From an uncultured Clostridia bacterium (GTDB lineage: Bacteria; Bacillota; Clostridia; Christensenellales; Aristaeellaceae): DNA of 29,252 bases. The DNA lies in NCBI GenBank assembly GCA_934621505.1, contig CAKTUU010000029.1:1-29252 (forward strand), in the 5' to 3' direction. Within the stretch, counting starts at the first letter, position 1; the number at the start of each line of letters is the position of its first letter. The notes below the pieces were generated by a model. That model was not told where the DNA came from. It saw only the letters and a program-made list of their open reading frames with translations, and made no database searches. Below are positions 1-7,196 of this stretch, piece by piece. Both the position numbers and the translations under genes were made by a program.

Positions 1-63
1 TTGTTGGTACTGCTATCTTACCACTTGAGTTCTCTTTTTTCTTTCCTTTTGTGTTACCTATGT

Positions 64-93
64 ATTATATCTCAACATTTTTTGAAAAAACAA
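64..93 (-). promoter_or_regulatory. candidate promoter reading out of the left edge
   Basis: On the minus strand a TTGTTT (88-93) lies 18 bp from a perfect TATAAT (64-69). It is just downstream of the PrsW terminator and no gene follows inside the window, so it may drive the next gene to the left. The region 1-102 is AT-rich and I see no convincing coding sequence in it. Confidence 0.45.
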
Positions 94-97
94 ATAA

Positions 98-134
98 AAA
101 ATTTCAGGCGGCAGCCGTTAAGCCGCCGCCTGAA
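98..134 (-). terminator. intrinsic terminator of the PrsW-type gene
   Basis: A 10-bp perfect stem (103-112 with 125-134, TTCAGGCGGC) is followed on the minus strand by a run of six T. It lies about 10 bp after the stop codon at 145. Confidence 0.8.
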
Positions 135-144
135 AAAAACTTTG

Positions 145-873
145 TCATCCAAAGTAAACGCTGCCGGGAATAGGCTGGTCGTTTTGAGACAAGCGCTTGA
201 CCATTAGAAAAGCAGCGGTAAACAGCACCGCAATATAGGCCACAAAAATCCAGCCGGAGGACTGGCTTTCCATGGACGCGGTAAAATCGTAGCAGCCGTG
301 CAAAAGGGCCGGGCATACCAGAGTCAGGCAGCGGTACAGCCTGCATCTGCCCTGCCGGCACAGTCCCTCATATTTTTTGGCCGCGCCGTAAAACGCGCCC
401 ATGAATACCCCAAAGCAGGCATGGCCGGGAATGGCCGTTACCGCGCGCAGCACCGCCACATCCAGCCCGTACATCATCACATAGCTGATGTTTTCCCACA
501 GGGCAAAGCCCAGGGATACAAACGCGGCGTATACCACGCCGTCAAAGGTAAAATTGAAATTGGGGTCATACCAGGTGCGGCGATTCAGCAGGTAATACTT
601 GCCGCCCTCCTCTGCCAGGGCCACAATCACAAAGTATTCCACAAGCCGGTAGGTCAGGCTGTTTTGCGGCACTGCGCTGCCCAGCAGCCACAGCCCCAGC
701 CGCTCCAGCACAATGGCAATGGCCGTAGCCAGAATGCCGTTTAAAACCAAAGACCACAGCAGCCGGGGCGGCTCCTTTTCCTGGCGGTCCGCCTCGTAAA
801 TTTTAAACAGCAGAATCAGCGCGGGAACAACCGCCGCGGGAATCAACACCCGGTCAATATACAGCAGAACCAT
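145..873 (-). CDS. PrsW-type intramembrane metalloprotease
   Basis: This is a polytopic membrane protein of 242 aa from the start chosen here. It carries the PrsW/CAAX-like protease signature: EExxK at residues 88-92, the FDGxxY...LGFAxxEN block (E127-N128), H151 in IPGHACFG and H192. In Bacillus, PrsW makes the first cut in an anti-sigma factor; most clostridial homologues have no known substrate. The frame is open further upstream to a TTG at 963, but I chose the ATG at 873. It has AGAGGG five bases ahead, and a good promoter (935-963) overlaps the longer reading. A terminator follows directly, so it appears to be a single-gene unit. No anti-sigma factor or sigma factor gene is visible nearby, so its target is unknown. 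Confidence 0.88.
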   Translation of the reverse strand: MVLLYIDRVLIPAAVVPALILLFKIYEADRQEKEPPRLLWSLVLNGILATAIAIVLERLGLWLLGSAVPQNSLTYRLVEYFVIVALAEEGGKYYLLNRRTWYDPNFNFTFDGVVYAAFVSLGFALWENISYVMMYGLDVAVLRAVTAIPGHACFGVFMGAFYGAAKKYEGLCRQGRCRLYRCLTLVCPALLHGCYDFTASMESQSSGWIFVAYIAVLFTAAFLMVKRLSQNDQPIPGSVYFG

Positions 874-934
874 ACAAACCCTCTTTTCCAAATTCAAAGT
901 ACGCCAAAAGCCGGAGCTTTTCCACTCTGGCTTT

Positions 935-963
935 ATCATAGCGTATTTTGTTCTGCTTTCCAA
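935..963 (-). promoter_or_regulatory. promoter of the PrsW-type gene
   Basis: TTGGAA (958-963), a 17-bp spacer and TATGAT (935-940) lie on the minus strand. Transcription would start about 928, some 55 bases before the ATG at 873. This rules against the TTG at 963 as start codon, because that triplet is part of the -35 box. Confidence 0.7.
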
Positions 964-993
964 TAGACAAATTTCATTTCATGCCAAAAAACG

Positions 994-1974
994 TTATTTT
1001 CGGCCAATGGCAGACAAAATGGCCGCCAGGCCGCCGTACAAAACGCCTCCCACAGCCCAAACCACCCAGCTGTAGCGGGGATTGCCGTTGCCCTGGGGCC
1101 CAAAGGTGTAAATCAGAAAAACCGCCGTCACCACCATCCAGTAGCAGGCGGTAATCGCGCTGAACAGGCCGCTTTTCGCCTTGCGGGTACGGGTAAATTC
1201 CCCCTCCTCCAGCAGCTTTTCCAGGGCACTATGATACACGCCTCCATAGACAAAGAAAATGCAGGCCACGCCTGCCGCCAGCAGCAACAGGCACACCGCC
1301 GCAAGGTAGACGATGTCCGACGTTGAAAAGCACAGGGAGGCAAACAGGGGCAGGATGGACAGAATGCACAGCACAACGCCTATGGCATTCAGGCGGTTAT
1401 AGCTTTTCTGACTGTCCCGCATCCGCTGGCGAACCATTCCCTCTACCCCATACGCCGTTTCAAAGGGTTCCTTTGTCATAAATTCATACGCTTTGCTTTG
1501 GGACGCGCAGTTCAAAAACAGGACGACCGCCACGGCCACCAAGCCTATCATGACGCACAGTCCCAGCCCCGCCGCCGCGTTTTCCCTCAGGCGGCCCATA
1601 TCGCTTAAGCCCGCCAGCGCAATCAGGGGAATGGGCGACAGCACGCACAAAAAGGTAGCCAGGGCCAGTTTGGGCGCGGCTTCCTGCCGCAGGACCAGGT
1701 ATTGGGACGCCTGCTCCATGGTTACCTGGCGCAGGGGCGATTCATCCTCCGCCGCTGCGGCGGGCTGTTCCTCCCCCGCGTCGTCCTTCAGCAAATAATC
1801 GGTGGATACGCCAAACAGGCGGCTCATTTGCAGCACCTTGTCCAGATCGGGCACGGATTGCGCGCCCTCCCATTTGGATACGGACTGCCGGGTCACGCCC
1901 AACTGCCGGGCCAGCTCCTCCTGGGACCATCCTGCCTTTTTCCGCAGGGAGATGATTTTATCCGCCAAAATCAT
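994..1974 (-). CDS. XRE-family regulator with C-terminal membrane domain
   Basis: This 326-aa protein has an N-terminal helix-turn-helix of the Cro/C1 type (about residues 6-60: SLRKKAGWSQEELARQLGV then RQSVSKWE). The C-terminal two thirds holds about six hydrophobic segments. Such membrane-anchored XRE proteins are common in Clostridia, where ORFs of this layout are usually orphan regulators of their own or adjacent transport and stress genes. The start ATG at 1974 has a GGAG about 10 bases upstream. Upstream (2031-2082) are a 13-bp palindrome and a matching direct repeat that could be its operator. The signal sensed and target genes are unknown. I am sure of the HTH and the membrane tail, not of the function. 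Confidence 0.9.
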   Translation of the reverse strand: MILADKIISLRKKAGWSQEELARQLGVTRQSVSKWEGAQSVPDLDKVLQMSRLFGVSTDYLLKDDAGEEQPAAAAEDESPLRQVTMEQASQYLVLRQEAAPKLALATFLCVLSPIPLIALAGLSDMGRLRENAAAGLGLCVMIGLVAVAVVLFLNCASQSKAYEFMTKEPFETAYGVEGMVRQRMRDSQKSYNRLNAIGVVLCILSILPLFASLCFSTSDIVYLAAVCLLLLAAGVACIFFVYGGVYHSALEKLLEEGEFTRTRKAKSGLFSAITACYWMVVTAVFLIYTFGPQGNGNPRYSWVVWAVGGVLYGGLAAILSAIGRK

Positions 1975-2030
1975 GGTTCATCTTCTCCTTCCTTCTTCGG
2001 CTTTGCGCCGCTGACAGGATACGATATTTG

Positions 2031-2082
2031 CCGGTTGCATGCCAGAAACCCGGCTTGGAAATTTGTCAACCGGCGGTTGCAT
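2031..2082 (-). promoter_or_regulatory. candidate operator upstream of the XRE gene
   Basis: A perfect palindrome CAACCG-G-CGGTTG spans 2067-2079. The 9-mer CGGTTGCAT occurs at 2074-2082 and again at 2032-2040, 42 bp apart, about four helical turns. On the minus strand a TTGACA (2064-2069) overlaps the palindrome, but I see no convincing -10 at the right distance. The arrangement suggests a dimer site plus a half site for a DNA-binding protein, possibly the XRE regulator itself. Confidence 0.45.
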
Positions 2083-2091
2083 CCGTGATTT

Positions 2092-2613
2092 TTAGCGGTT
2101 TTGCAGCCACTCCTGCCGGGTCATCCGGTAGGTAACGCTTTCTTCTCCCTCCGCGTCGGTAAAGGCTTCCACAAAGCGCATGCCATTGGCCCGCGCTGTG
2201 GCCCGGAAGGCGATGTTGTCCCGTTTCATGCAGGAATCCATTTCGCCAAAGGGGGTATTGGCGAAGGCCCAATCCCGGCAAGCCTTGGCGGCTTCCTTGG
2301 CAAATCCCTGCCGCTGGTACGCCCTGGCAATATGGTAGCCGATTTCCGGGCGGATCACCCCGTTAATGGTCCGCATGCTCAGTCCGCAGTCTCCAATCAG
2401 GCGGCCCGTCCGTTTCAGCACCACCGCCCACAGGCCAAAGCCAAAGACGCGGTAGCGCTGCATATTGCGGTCAATCCAGCCCCGCACCCGCTTTTCATCA
2501 AAGGTATAGGGATAATGGCGGCTGATGTCCGAATCTCCCAGCACCGGATACAGCGCCTCAAAATCCTGCGGAGTCAGTTGCCGCAGGATCAAGCGTTCCG
2601 TTTCCAAAACCAT
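2092..2613 (-). CDS. GNAT-family N-acetyltransferase (RimJ/RimL type)
   Basis: This 173-aa protein matches the Acetyltransf_3 layout. It opens with ETERLILRQLTPQDFEALY, typical of RimJ/RimL-like acetyltransferases. Acetyl-CoA binding motif A is at about residues 90-108 (EIGYHIARAYQRQGFAKEA, with Q100-R101-Q102-G103-F104-A105). A late N-x-A-F-R-x-x-x-x-N-G-M segment matches the usual NxxSxxxxxKxGF motif. The substrate cannot be deduced. Its ATG at 2613 has GGAGGG seven bases upstream, and it starts only 19 bp after the bile salt hydrolase stop on the same strand, so the two are probably co-transcribed. A role in bile-acid metabolism is not shown by the sequence. Confidence 0.9.
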   Translation of the reverse strand: MVLETERLILRQLTPQDFEALYPVLGDSDISRHYPYTFDEKRVRGWIDRNMQRYRVFGFGLWAVVLKRTGRLIGDCGLSMRTINGVIRPEIGYHIARAYQRQGFAKEAAKACRDWAFANTPFGEMDSCMKRDNIAFRATARANGMRFVEAFTDAEGEESVTYRMTRQEWLQNR

Positions 2614-2632
2614 GCATCTGCCCTCCGCCGTT

Positions 2633-3613
2633 TCAAAGCGGGTTCGCCCAGCAAATCTGCTGACCCTGAACCAGCGGATAGCTGATCACCCGGTCCCCGT
2701 CCAGGTTCTCGTTATGCAGCTTTACCCCGGTAATCTGGCTGTTTTCATAGGTGGTATAGTAGTAAATGCCCTGATCCGCGTTCATGCAGCTGGAATACAG
2801 GGTGATTTCGTACTGCCCGTCATCCACTTCGCAGCAGCCCCGCTGCTGCTCCACAGACGCGAGAATGTGAAAAAACTGGCTGACGCTGGCGGATTCGTCC
2901 GAGGCGGACCTGGCGTTCATGCGGGTAAAGGCCGCCCGCACAAACCGGGACTGGGACGACAAATCCCCCGGCAGCCCCAGGCCGCCCATGCCCCGGCTGT
3001 AGGTTTGCAGCCTCAGCCCCGGCGCGAAGCGGTTCTGGGGCGCTTTTGGCGAAAGCTGGGCATAGTTGTTCAGCTGAAACAGCTGCTGGGGAAAGGGCGG
3101 GTTGTTGGTCAGCACGCCCACCGGGTTCTCATACACATGCAGGCCATCCGCCATGGCCTCCAATACCAGGCTGCCGCCGCGGTCGGCAATCAGCCAATGC
3201 AGCTGAGCCAGCGGCATGCCCTCCATAAAGGGCGTGTCCACCAGGTTCAGGGTTTCCAGAGCCTTGCGTGCCTCCTCCAAATTGGCGCAGGTGCCCAGCA
3301 GCCAGGGAATCAGCTCAAACTGGGCAATGTTCTGCTTGCCCTCCACCGGCTTCTGATAAGCGGCGTTGCCCACAAAATTCAGCCCGGCAATGCACAGGCC
3401 CTTTTCGTTCACTCCGTCATAGTACAGGGGATAGCCGTCCTGCACCAGCGCCATGCCGATCATGGCATAGTGGGTTTGCAGCTTTTCGCCGTTTCTAAGG
3501 GCAAAGCCGTAGCGGCGGGGCGTTATGGCCACGGTTTCGCCATAGCCATGCTCATAATCCAAATTGCGGCCAAAATAAAAATCATGGGTCAGATATCCGG
3601 CGGCAGTACACAT
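2633..3613 (-). CDS. bsh: bile salt hydrolase / choloylglycine hydrolase (Ntn hydrolase)
   Basis: This enzyme would cleave the amide bond of glycine- or taurine-conjugated bile acids. Removing the initiator Met exposes the Cys2 nucleophile (M-C-T-A-A-G). Active-site residues known for the family are all in place: C2, R16, D19, N79 (in GLNF), the TNNP motif at 169-172, and R223 in the SRFVRAAF segment. The stretch GLPGDLSSQSRFVRAAF and the LNNY motif at 181-184 look like true bile salt hydrolases rather than penicillin V acylases. At 326 aa it has the usual length. An upstream extension is open to 3661, but the ATG at 3613 is chosen because Cys must be residue 2 and because AGGAGG lies seven bases ahead. 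No signal peptide is seen, so it is cytoplasmic. It is divergent from the EFR1 operon. The penicillin acylase alternative is less likely but not excluded. Confidence 0.93.
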   Translation of the reverse strand: MCTAAGYLTHDFYFGRNLDYEHGYGETVAITPRRYGFALRNGEKLQTHYAMIGMALVQDGYPLYYDGVNEKGLCIAGLNFVGNAAYQKPVEGKQNIAQFELIPWLLGTCANLEEARKALETLNLVDTPFMEGMPLAQLHWLIADRGGSLVLEAMADGLHVYENPVGVLTNNPPFPQQLFQLNNYAQLSPKAPQNRFAPGLRLQTYSRGMGGLGLPGDLSSQSRFVRAAFTRMNARSASDESASVSQFFHILASVEQQRGCCEVDDGQYEITLYSSCMNADQGIYYYTTYENSQITGVKLHNENLDGDRVISYPLVQGQQICWANPL

Positions 3614-3679
3614 ACACAAACCTCCTGTCCTGTTTCCGCTTTGTATTTCAGAAAAAAACAACCTTGTTCATCCCGCTTC

Positions 3680-3708
3680 AGTATACCCGTCATGAGGCCG
3701 AAATACAA
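3680..3708 (-). promoter_or_regulatory. promoter of the bile salt hydrolase gene
   Basis: On the minus strand TTGTAT (3703-3708), a 17-bp spacer and TATACT (3680-3685). Its -35 box is only 7 bp from the -35 box of the divergent plus-strand promoter. Confidence 0.72.
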
Positions 3709-3715
3709 GCCCGTC

Positions 3716-3744
3716 TTGTGTCCAGCCGGGTTTTGCACTATAAT
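3716..3744 (+). promoter_or_regulatory. promoter of the EFR1-C69-CDGC operon
   Basis: TTGTGT (3716-3721), a 17-bp spacer and perfect TATAAT (3739-3744), followed by AAGGAGG and the ATG at 3768. Transcription would start near 3751, giving a leader of under 20 bases. Confidence 0.72.
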
Positions 3745-3767
3745 ACACAGGGGGAAGGAGGCTGCAT

Positions 3768-4511
3768 ATGGTTTTATATTTCAGCGGCACAGGCAACAGC
3801 CGCTTTATTGCCCGCAAAATCGCGGAACACCTTGATGAAACGCTCGTCAACCTGAACGACCGGATCAAACGACAGGATTTCAGTCCCATTTCCGAAAAGG
3901 AACGGCTGATTTTTGTATCCCCCACCTATGCCTGGCGCATTCCACGGGTGATGGAGGACTGGATTCGCCGGGTTCCGTTTACCGGCGGCAAAGACTGCTG
4001 GTTTGTGATGGACTGCGGGTCGGAAATTGGCAACGCGGATCAATACCTGCGCCGCCTGTGCGACCAGAAGGGGCTGCGCTACCATGGCGTGGGGCAGGTG
4101 GTCATGCCGGAAAACTATGTAGCCATGTTTCCCGTGCCGGATCAGGCCAAGGCGCGGCAAATCATTGAAAAAGCGCAGCCGGCGATTGACCGGGTCATTC
4201 AATACCTGTCGGCCGGACAGGACTTTCCCCGGCCCCGATGCAATGGCTACGACCGGCTGATGAGCTGCATCGCCAATCCCCTGTTTTACCGGTTTGCGGT
4301 AAAGGCCAGGGCCTTTCGTGCGGACGGCCGCTGCACCGGCTGCGGTCAATGCGCCCGGCTGTGCCCGCTGAACAATATTCAGCTTCAAAACGGAAAACCC
4401 GTATGGGGCTCCCACTGTACCCACTGCATGGCCTGCATCTGTCTATGCCCATCGCAGGCTGTTGAATACGGACAAAAAAGCGTGGGCAAACCCCGCTATC
4501 ATTGCGATTAA
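3768..4511 (+). CDS. EFR1-family flavodoxin-ferredoxin fusion
   Basis: This 247-aa cytoplasmic electron-transfer protein combines a flavodoxin-like N-terminal domain with a C-terminal 2x[4Fe-4S] ferredoxin. The N-terminal loop SGTGNS (6-11) is the FMN phosphate-binding motif, and the SPTYAWRIPRVMEDWI stretch (51-66) is typical of the family. The cluster ligands are C189, C192, C195, C199 and C217, C220, C223, C227. The name EFR1 is a family label; the redox partner is unknown. The ATG at 3768 has AAGGAGG six bases ahead. It is first in a plus-strand operon and divergent from the bile salt hydrolase, so it could supply low-potential electrons to a neighbouring reductive step, but nothing in the sequence proves that. 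Confidence 0.92.
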   Translation: MVLYFSGTGNSRFIARKIAEHLDETLVNLNDRIKRQDFSPISEKERLIFVSPTYAWRIPRVMEDWIRRVPFTGGKDCWFVMDCGSEIGNADQYLRRLCDQKGLRYHGVGQVVMPENYVAMFPVPDQAKARQIIEKAQPAIDRVIQYLSAGQDFPRPRCNGYDRLMSCIANPLFYRFAVKARAFRADGRCTGCGQCARLCPLNNIQLQNGKPVWGSHCTHCMACICLCPSQAVEYGQKSVGKPRYHCD

Positions 4512-4526
4512 AAGGAGGAAAATCTT

Positions 4527-5993
4527 ATGCCCTGCACAACGATTCTGGTCGGTAAAAACGCCAGCTACGACGGTTCCACCCTGATGGCCCGCAACGAGGA
4601 TTGCGGCCCGGGCCGTTTTATGCCCAAAAAGTTTGTGGTGGTAAAGCCCGAGGATCAGCCCCGGCATTACCAGAGCGTTCTTTCCAAGGTACAGATTGAC
4701 CTGCCGGACAACCCCATGCGCTACACCGCCATGCCCAACGCCGTTGACGGCGAAGGCGTCTGGGGCGAGGCGGGCATCAACGAGGCCAGCGTGGCCATGA
4801 GCGAGACGGAGACCATCACCTCCAACCCCCGGGTGCTGGGGGCCGATCCGCTGGTTCCCGGCGGCATTGGCGAGGAGGATATGCTCACCATTGTGCTGCC
4901 CTACATTCATACGGCCCGGGAGGGCGTTATGCGCCTTGGCCAGCTGCTGGATCAGTACGGCACCTACGAAATGAACGGCATCGGCTTTCAGGACGTGAAC
5001 GAAATCTGGTGGTTTGAATCCATCGGCGGCCACCACTGGATGGCCCGCCGTGTGCCGGACGACGCTTATGTGGTAGGCCCCAATCAGCAGGGCATCGATA
5101 CCTTTGATTTTGTGGACGCTTACGGTGAAGGCCGCGACCATCTGTGCCACCCGGATCTTTTGCATTTTGTCAAGGAAAACCACCTGGACCTGAGCATGGA
5201 CGCTGTGGACCCCATGAACCAGACCTGCTTTGACGCCCGCGGCGCCTTTGGCAGCCGCAGCGACGCGGACCACTGCTACAACACGCCCCGGGCCTGGTTT
5301 ATGCTGCGGTATTTGAACCCCACCACCTGCGACTGGGACGGCCCTCATGCCGATTACACTCCCGAATCGGACAACCTGCCCTGGTGCATGGTGCCGGAGC
5401 GCAAAATCACCGTGGAGGACGTTAAGTATGTGCTGTCCTCCTACTATCAGGGCACGGAGTACAACCCCTACGCCCGTCACGGCGACCCGTCCAGGCGGGG
5501 CATGTACCGGCCCATCGGCATTAACCGCAACAATTTTGTGGCCATTACCCAGCTTCGCCCCTACATGCCCAGAGAATTGATGGGCATTGAATGGATTGCC
5601 GTGGCCTCCAACGCCTTTAACGCCGCCGCGCCCTTCTATGCCAATGTGGAAACCACCCCCGCTTATCTGGCCGCCACTGACGGCAAGGTAACCACCGACA
5701 GCTTCTACTGGGCCAGCCGTCTGGTCGCCGCCCTGGCGGACGCGCATTATCCGGAGTGCATCGCCCATGTGGAGCGTTACCAGCTGAAGCTGCCCACCCA
5801 GGCCCATGCCCTGCTGAAAAAGTTTGACCAGGCCTATGTGGCCCACCCGGCGAAGAATGCGCAGGCCTATCTGGCGGATTGCAACCAGCAGCTGGCCGAC
5901 CTGACCCGCGCCCTGACGGACGAATTGCTATCCAACGTGCTGCATTCCGCCAGCTGCCAGATGACCAACGCCTTCGCCCGTTCGGACGCTTAA
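4527..5993 (+). CDS. C69-family dipeptidase
   Basis: This 488-aa protein belongs to peptidase family C69 (PepD-like), N-terminal nucleophile hydrolases that cut a broad range of dipeptides. It opens with M-P-C-T-T-I, and Cys3 would be the nucleophile after processing. The family blocks follow: GSTLMARNEDCG at 16-27, DGEGVWGEAGINEASVAMSETET around 75-97, and NEIWWFESIGGHHWMARRVPDD around 160-180. The length is normal for the family, and there is no signal peptide, so it should act in the cytoplasm. The ATG at 4527 has AAGGAGG eight bases ahead, and only 15 bp separate it from the EFR1 gene. It shares the Ntn fold with the nearby bile salt hydrolase, but the two are not close in sequence. Confidence 0.93.
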   Translation: MPCTTILVGKNASYDGSTLMARNEDCGPGRFMPKKFVVVKPEDQPRHYQSVLSKVQIDLPDNPMRYTAMPNAVDGEGVWGEAGINEASVAMSETETITSNPRVLGADPLVPGGIGEEDMLTIVLPYIHTAREGVMRLGQLLDQYGTYEMNGIGFQDVNEIWWFESIGGHHWMARRVPDDAYVVGPNQQGIDTFDFVDAYGEGRDHLCHPDLLHFVKENHLDLSMDAVDPMNQTCFDARGAFGSRSDADHCYNTPRAWFMLRYLNPTTCDWDGPHADYTPESDNLPWCMVPERKITVEDVKYVLSSYYQGTEYNPYARHGDPSRRGMYRPIGINRNNFVAITQLRPYMPRELMGIEWIAVASNAFNAAAPFYANVETTPAYLAATDGKVTTDSFYWASRLVAALADAHYPECIAHVERYQLKLPTQAHALLKKFDQAYVAHPAKNAQAYLADCNQQLADLTRALTDELLSNVLHSASCQMTNAFARSDA

Positions 5994-6004
5994 GGAGGCC
6001 CTTT

Positions 6005-6238
6005 ATGTCCAGCATTCTCATTAAGGACACTACCCGGGAGCAGCGGGAACAGATCATCGCCGAATCCCTTGGCAATATTGACGTAAGCTGCGATGGCTGC
6101 GCTGTCGGCATTGTGGAAATGTATCAGGATTACATTGACGGAAAGCTGGAACTGTACCAGGTTAACCAGCGTTTTCAGGCGCGGTATGTGTCCGGCAGCC
6201 AGGGGCCTGAGCGGCCCGGCTGCCCAGGCGGCTTTTAA
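6005..6238 (+). CDS. small conserved CDGC-motif protein of unknown function
   Basis: This 77-aa protein begins MSSILIKDTTREQREQI. It has a central C-D-G-C pair of cysteines followed by a helical YQDYIDGKLELYQVNQRF segment. I recall similar small clostridial proteins carrying the unreliable name 'purine biosynthesis protein PurH'; no PurH domain is present, so I do not use that name. The ATG at 6005 has AAGGAGG, whose first bases overlap the stop of the dipeptidase, implying coupled translation. The frame is open further upstream, but that part is an out-of-frame shadow of the dipeptidase. The C-terminal 15 residues are rich in Gly and Pro and may be disordered. A strong terminator follows, so it closes the operon. 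The C-x-x-C could bind metal or be redox active; that is a guess. Confidence 0.82.
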   Translation: MSSILIKDTTREQREQIIAESLGNIDVSCDGCAVGIVEMYQDYIDGKLELYQVNQRFQARYVSGSQGPERPGCPGGF

Positions 6239-6244
6239 ATTCTG

Positions 6245-6279
6245 CCCAGTCAGAAGTATAACTTCTGACTGGGTTTTTT
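6245..6279 (+). terminator. terminator of the EFR1-C69-CDGC operon
   Basis: A 13-bp perfect stem (6245-6257 with 6261-6273) has a 3-base loop and is followed by six T. Confidence 0.93.
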
Positions 6280-6299
6280 GTATGTTTTTTTCATAGCCT

Positions 6300-6347
6300 A
6301 TTGAAAAATTCAATCGATAATCATATAATTGATACATAAATTATCGA
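6300..6347 (+). promoter_or_regulatory. promoter of the SDR gene with two inverted repeats
   Basis: TTGAAA (6301-6306), a 17-bp spacer and perfect TATAAT (6324-6329). Two perfect inverted repeats cover it: ATTGAA-AAA-TTCAAT (6300-6314) over the -35, and TCGATAAT (6314-6321) with ATTATCGA (6340-6347) on either side of the -10. A repressor bound at either would block RNA polymerase. Confidence 0.78.
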
Positions 6348-6365
6348 CTACAAAGAGGAAATCCT

Positions 6366-7166
6366 ATGGGCTTTTTAACTGGAAAAACGGTTATCCTCAC
6401 CGGCGGCGGACGCGCCGTATTGGAAAATGGCGGTTGCGGCTCCATCGGCTACGGCATCGCCACGGCCTACGCCAAAGAAGGGGCTAATCTGGTAATCACC
6501 GGCCGCAACGTGCAAAAGCTGAACGATGCTAAGGAAGAACTGGAACGGCTCTACAACGTCAAGGTGCTGCCCGTTCAGGCGGACATTTCCGCAGGGGCGG
6601 ACAATGAAGCCATCGCCAGCCAGGTCGCCAAGGCCGCCATGGACGCCTTCGGCCGCATTGACGTGCTGATTAACAATGCGCAGGCTTCCGCCTCCGGCGT
6701 TCCTCTGGCCAATCACACCACCGAGCAGTTTGATCTGGCCGTCTATTCCGGCCTGTATGCCTCCTTCTATTACATGAAGGCCTGCTATCCCTATTTGAAG
6801 GAAACAAAGGGCACCGTCATCAACTTCGCCTCCGGCGCGGGCCTGTTTGGCAACTATGGCCAGTGCGCCTATGCCGCCGCCAAGGAGGGTATTCGCGGAC
6901 TCAGCCGCGTAGCCGCTACCGAATGGGGCCCGGACGGCATTAACGTCAATGTGGTTTGTCCCCTGGCCTGGACCGCCCAGCTGGAGAAGTTTGAAAAGGC
7001 CTATCCCGACGCTTTCAAGGCCAATGTAAAAATGCCTCCCATGGGCCACTTTGGCGACTCCGAAAAGGAAATCGGCCGTGTATGCGTCCAGCTTGCCTCT
7101 CCCGATTTCAAGTACATGAGCGGCGAAACCATCACCCTGGAGGGCGGCATGGGATTGCGCCCCTGA
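6366..7166 (+). CDS. short-chain dehydrogenase, probable 12alpha-hydroxysteroid dehydrogenase
   Basis: This 266-aa classical SDR has a nucleotide-binding TGGG...GSIGYGIA loop (12-32), NNAQ (103-106), catalytic S156, Y169 and K173, and a C-terminal EGGMGLRP. Arg47 right after the second strand (VITGRN) favours NADP(H). From memory, the segments NNAQASASGVPL, YPYLKETKG, INFASGAGLFGN, RGLSRVAATEWG, NVNVVCPLA and MSGETITLEGGMGLRP closely match clostridial bile-acid 12alpha-hydroxysteroid dehydrogenases. Those enzymes interconvert the 12alpha-hydroxyl and 12-oxo groups of cholate and deoxycholate. The glycine loop has about six extra residues (VLENGGCG) relative to the version I recall. AGAGG precedes the ATG. 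It has its own promoter and terminator next to a bile salt hydrolase, which supports a bile-acid role. The SDR family is certain; the substrate is inferred. Confidence 0.9.
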   Translation: MGFLTGKTVILTGGGRAVLENGGCGSIGYGIATAYAKEGANLVITGRNVQKLNDAKEELERLYNVKVLPVQADISAGADNEAIASQVAKAAMDAFGRIDVLINNAQASASGVPLANHTTEQFDLAVYSGLYASFYYMKACYPYLKETKGTVINFASGAGLFGNYGQCAYAAAKEGIRGLSRVAATEWGPDGINVNVVCPLAWTAQLEKFEKAYPDAFKANVKMPPMGHFGDSEKEIGRVCVQLASPDFKYMSGETITLEGGMGLRP

Positions 7167-7196
7167 CGGACGATCTTTTGGTCTTGCAAATGAACA

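Noticed and set aside
1..207. 68-aa plus-strand frame at the left edge
   Set aside because: It is AT-rich and low complexity, overlaps the PrsW terminator and gene end, and has no ribosome site.
873..963. Longer PrsW start at the TTG at 963
   Set aside because: The TTG is part of a good -35 box and the ATG at 873 has a ribosome site.
4443..5846. 467-aa minus-strand open frame
   Set aside because: It is the reverse-strand shadow of the C69 dipeptidase; no ribosome site and shadow-type composition.
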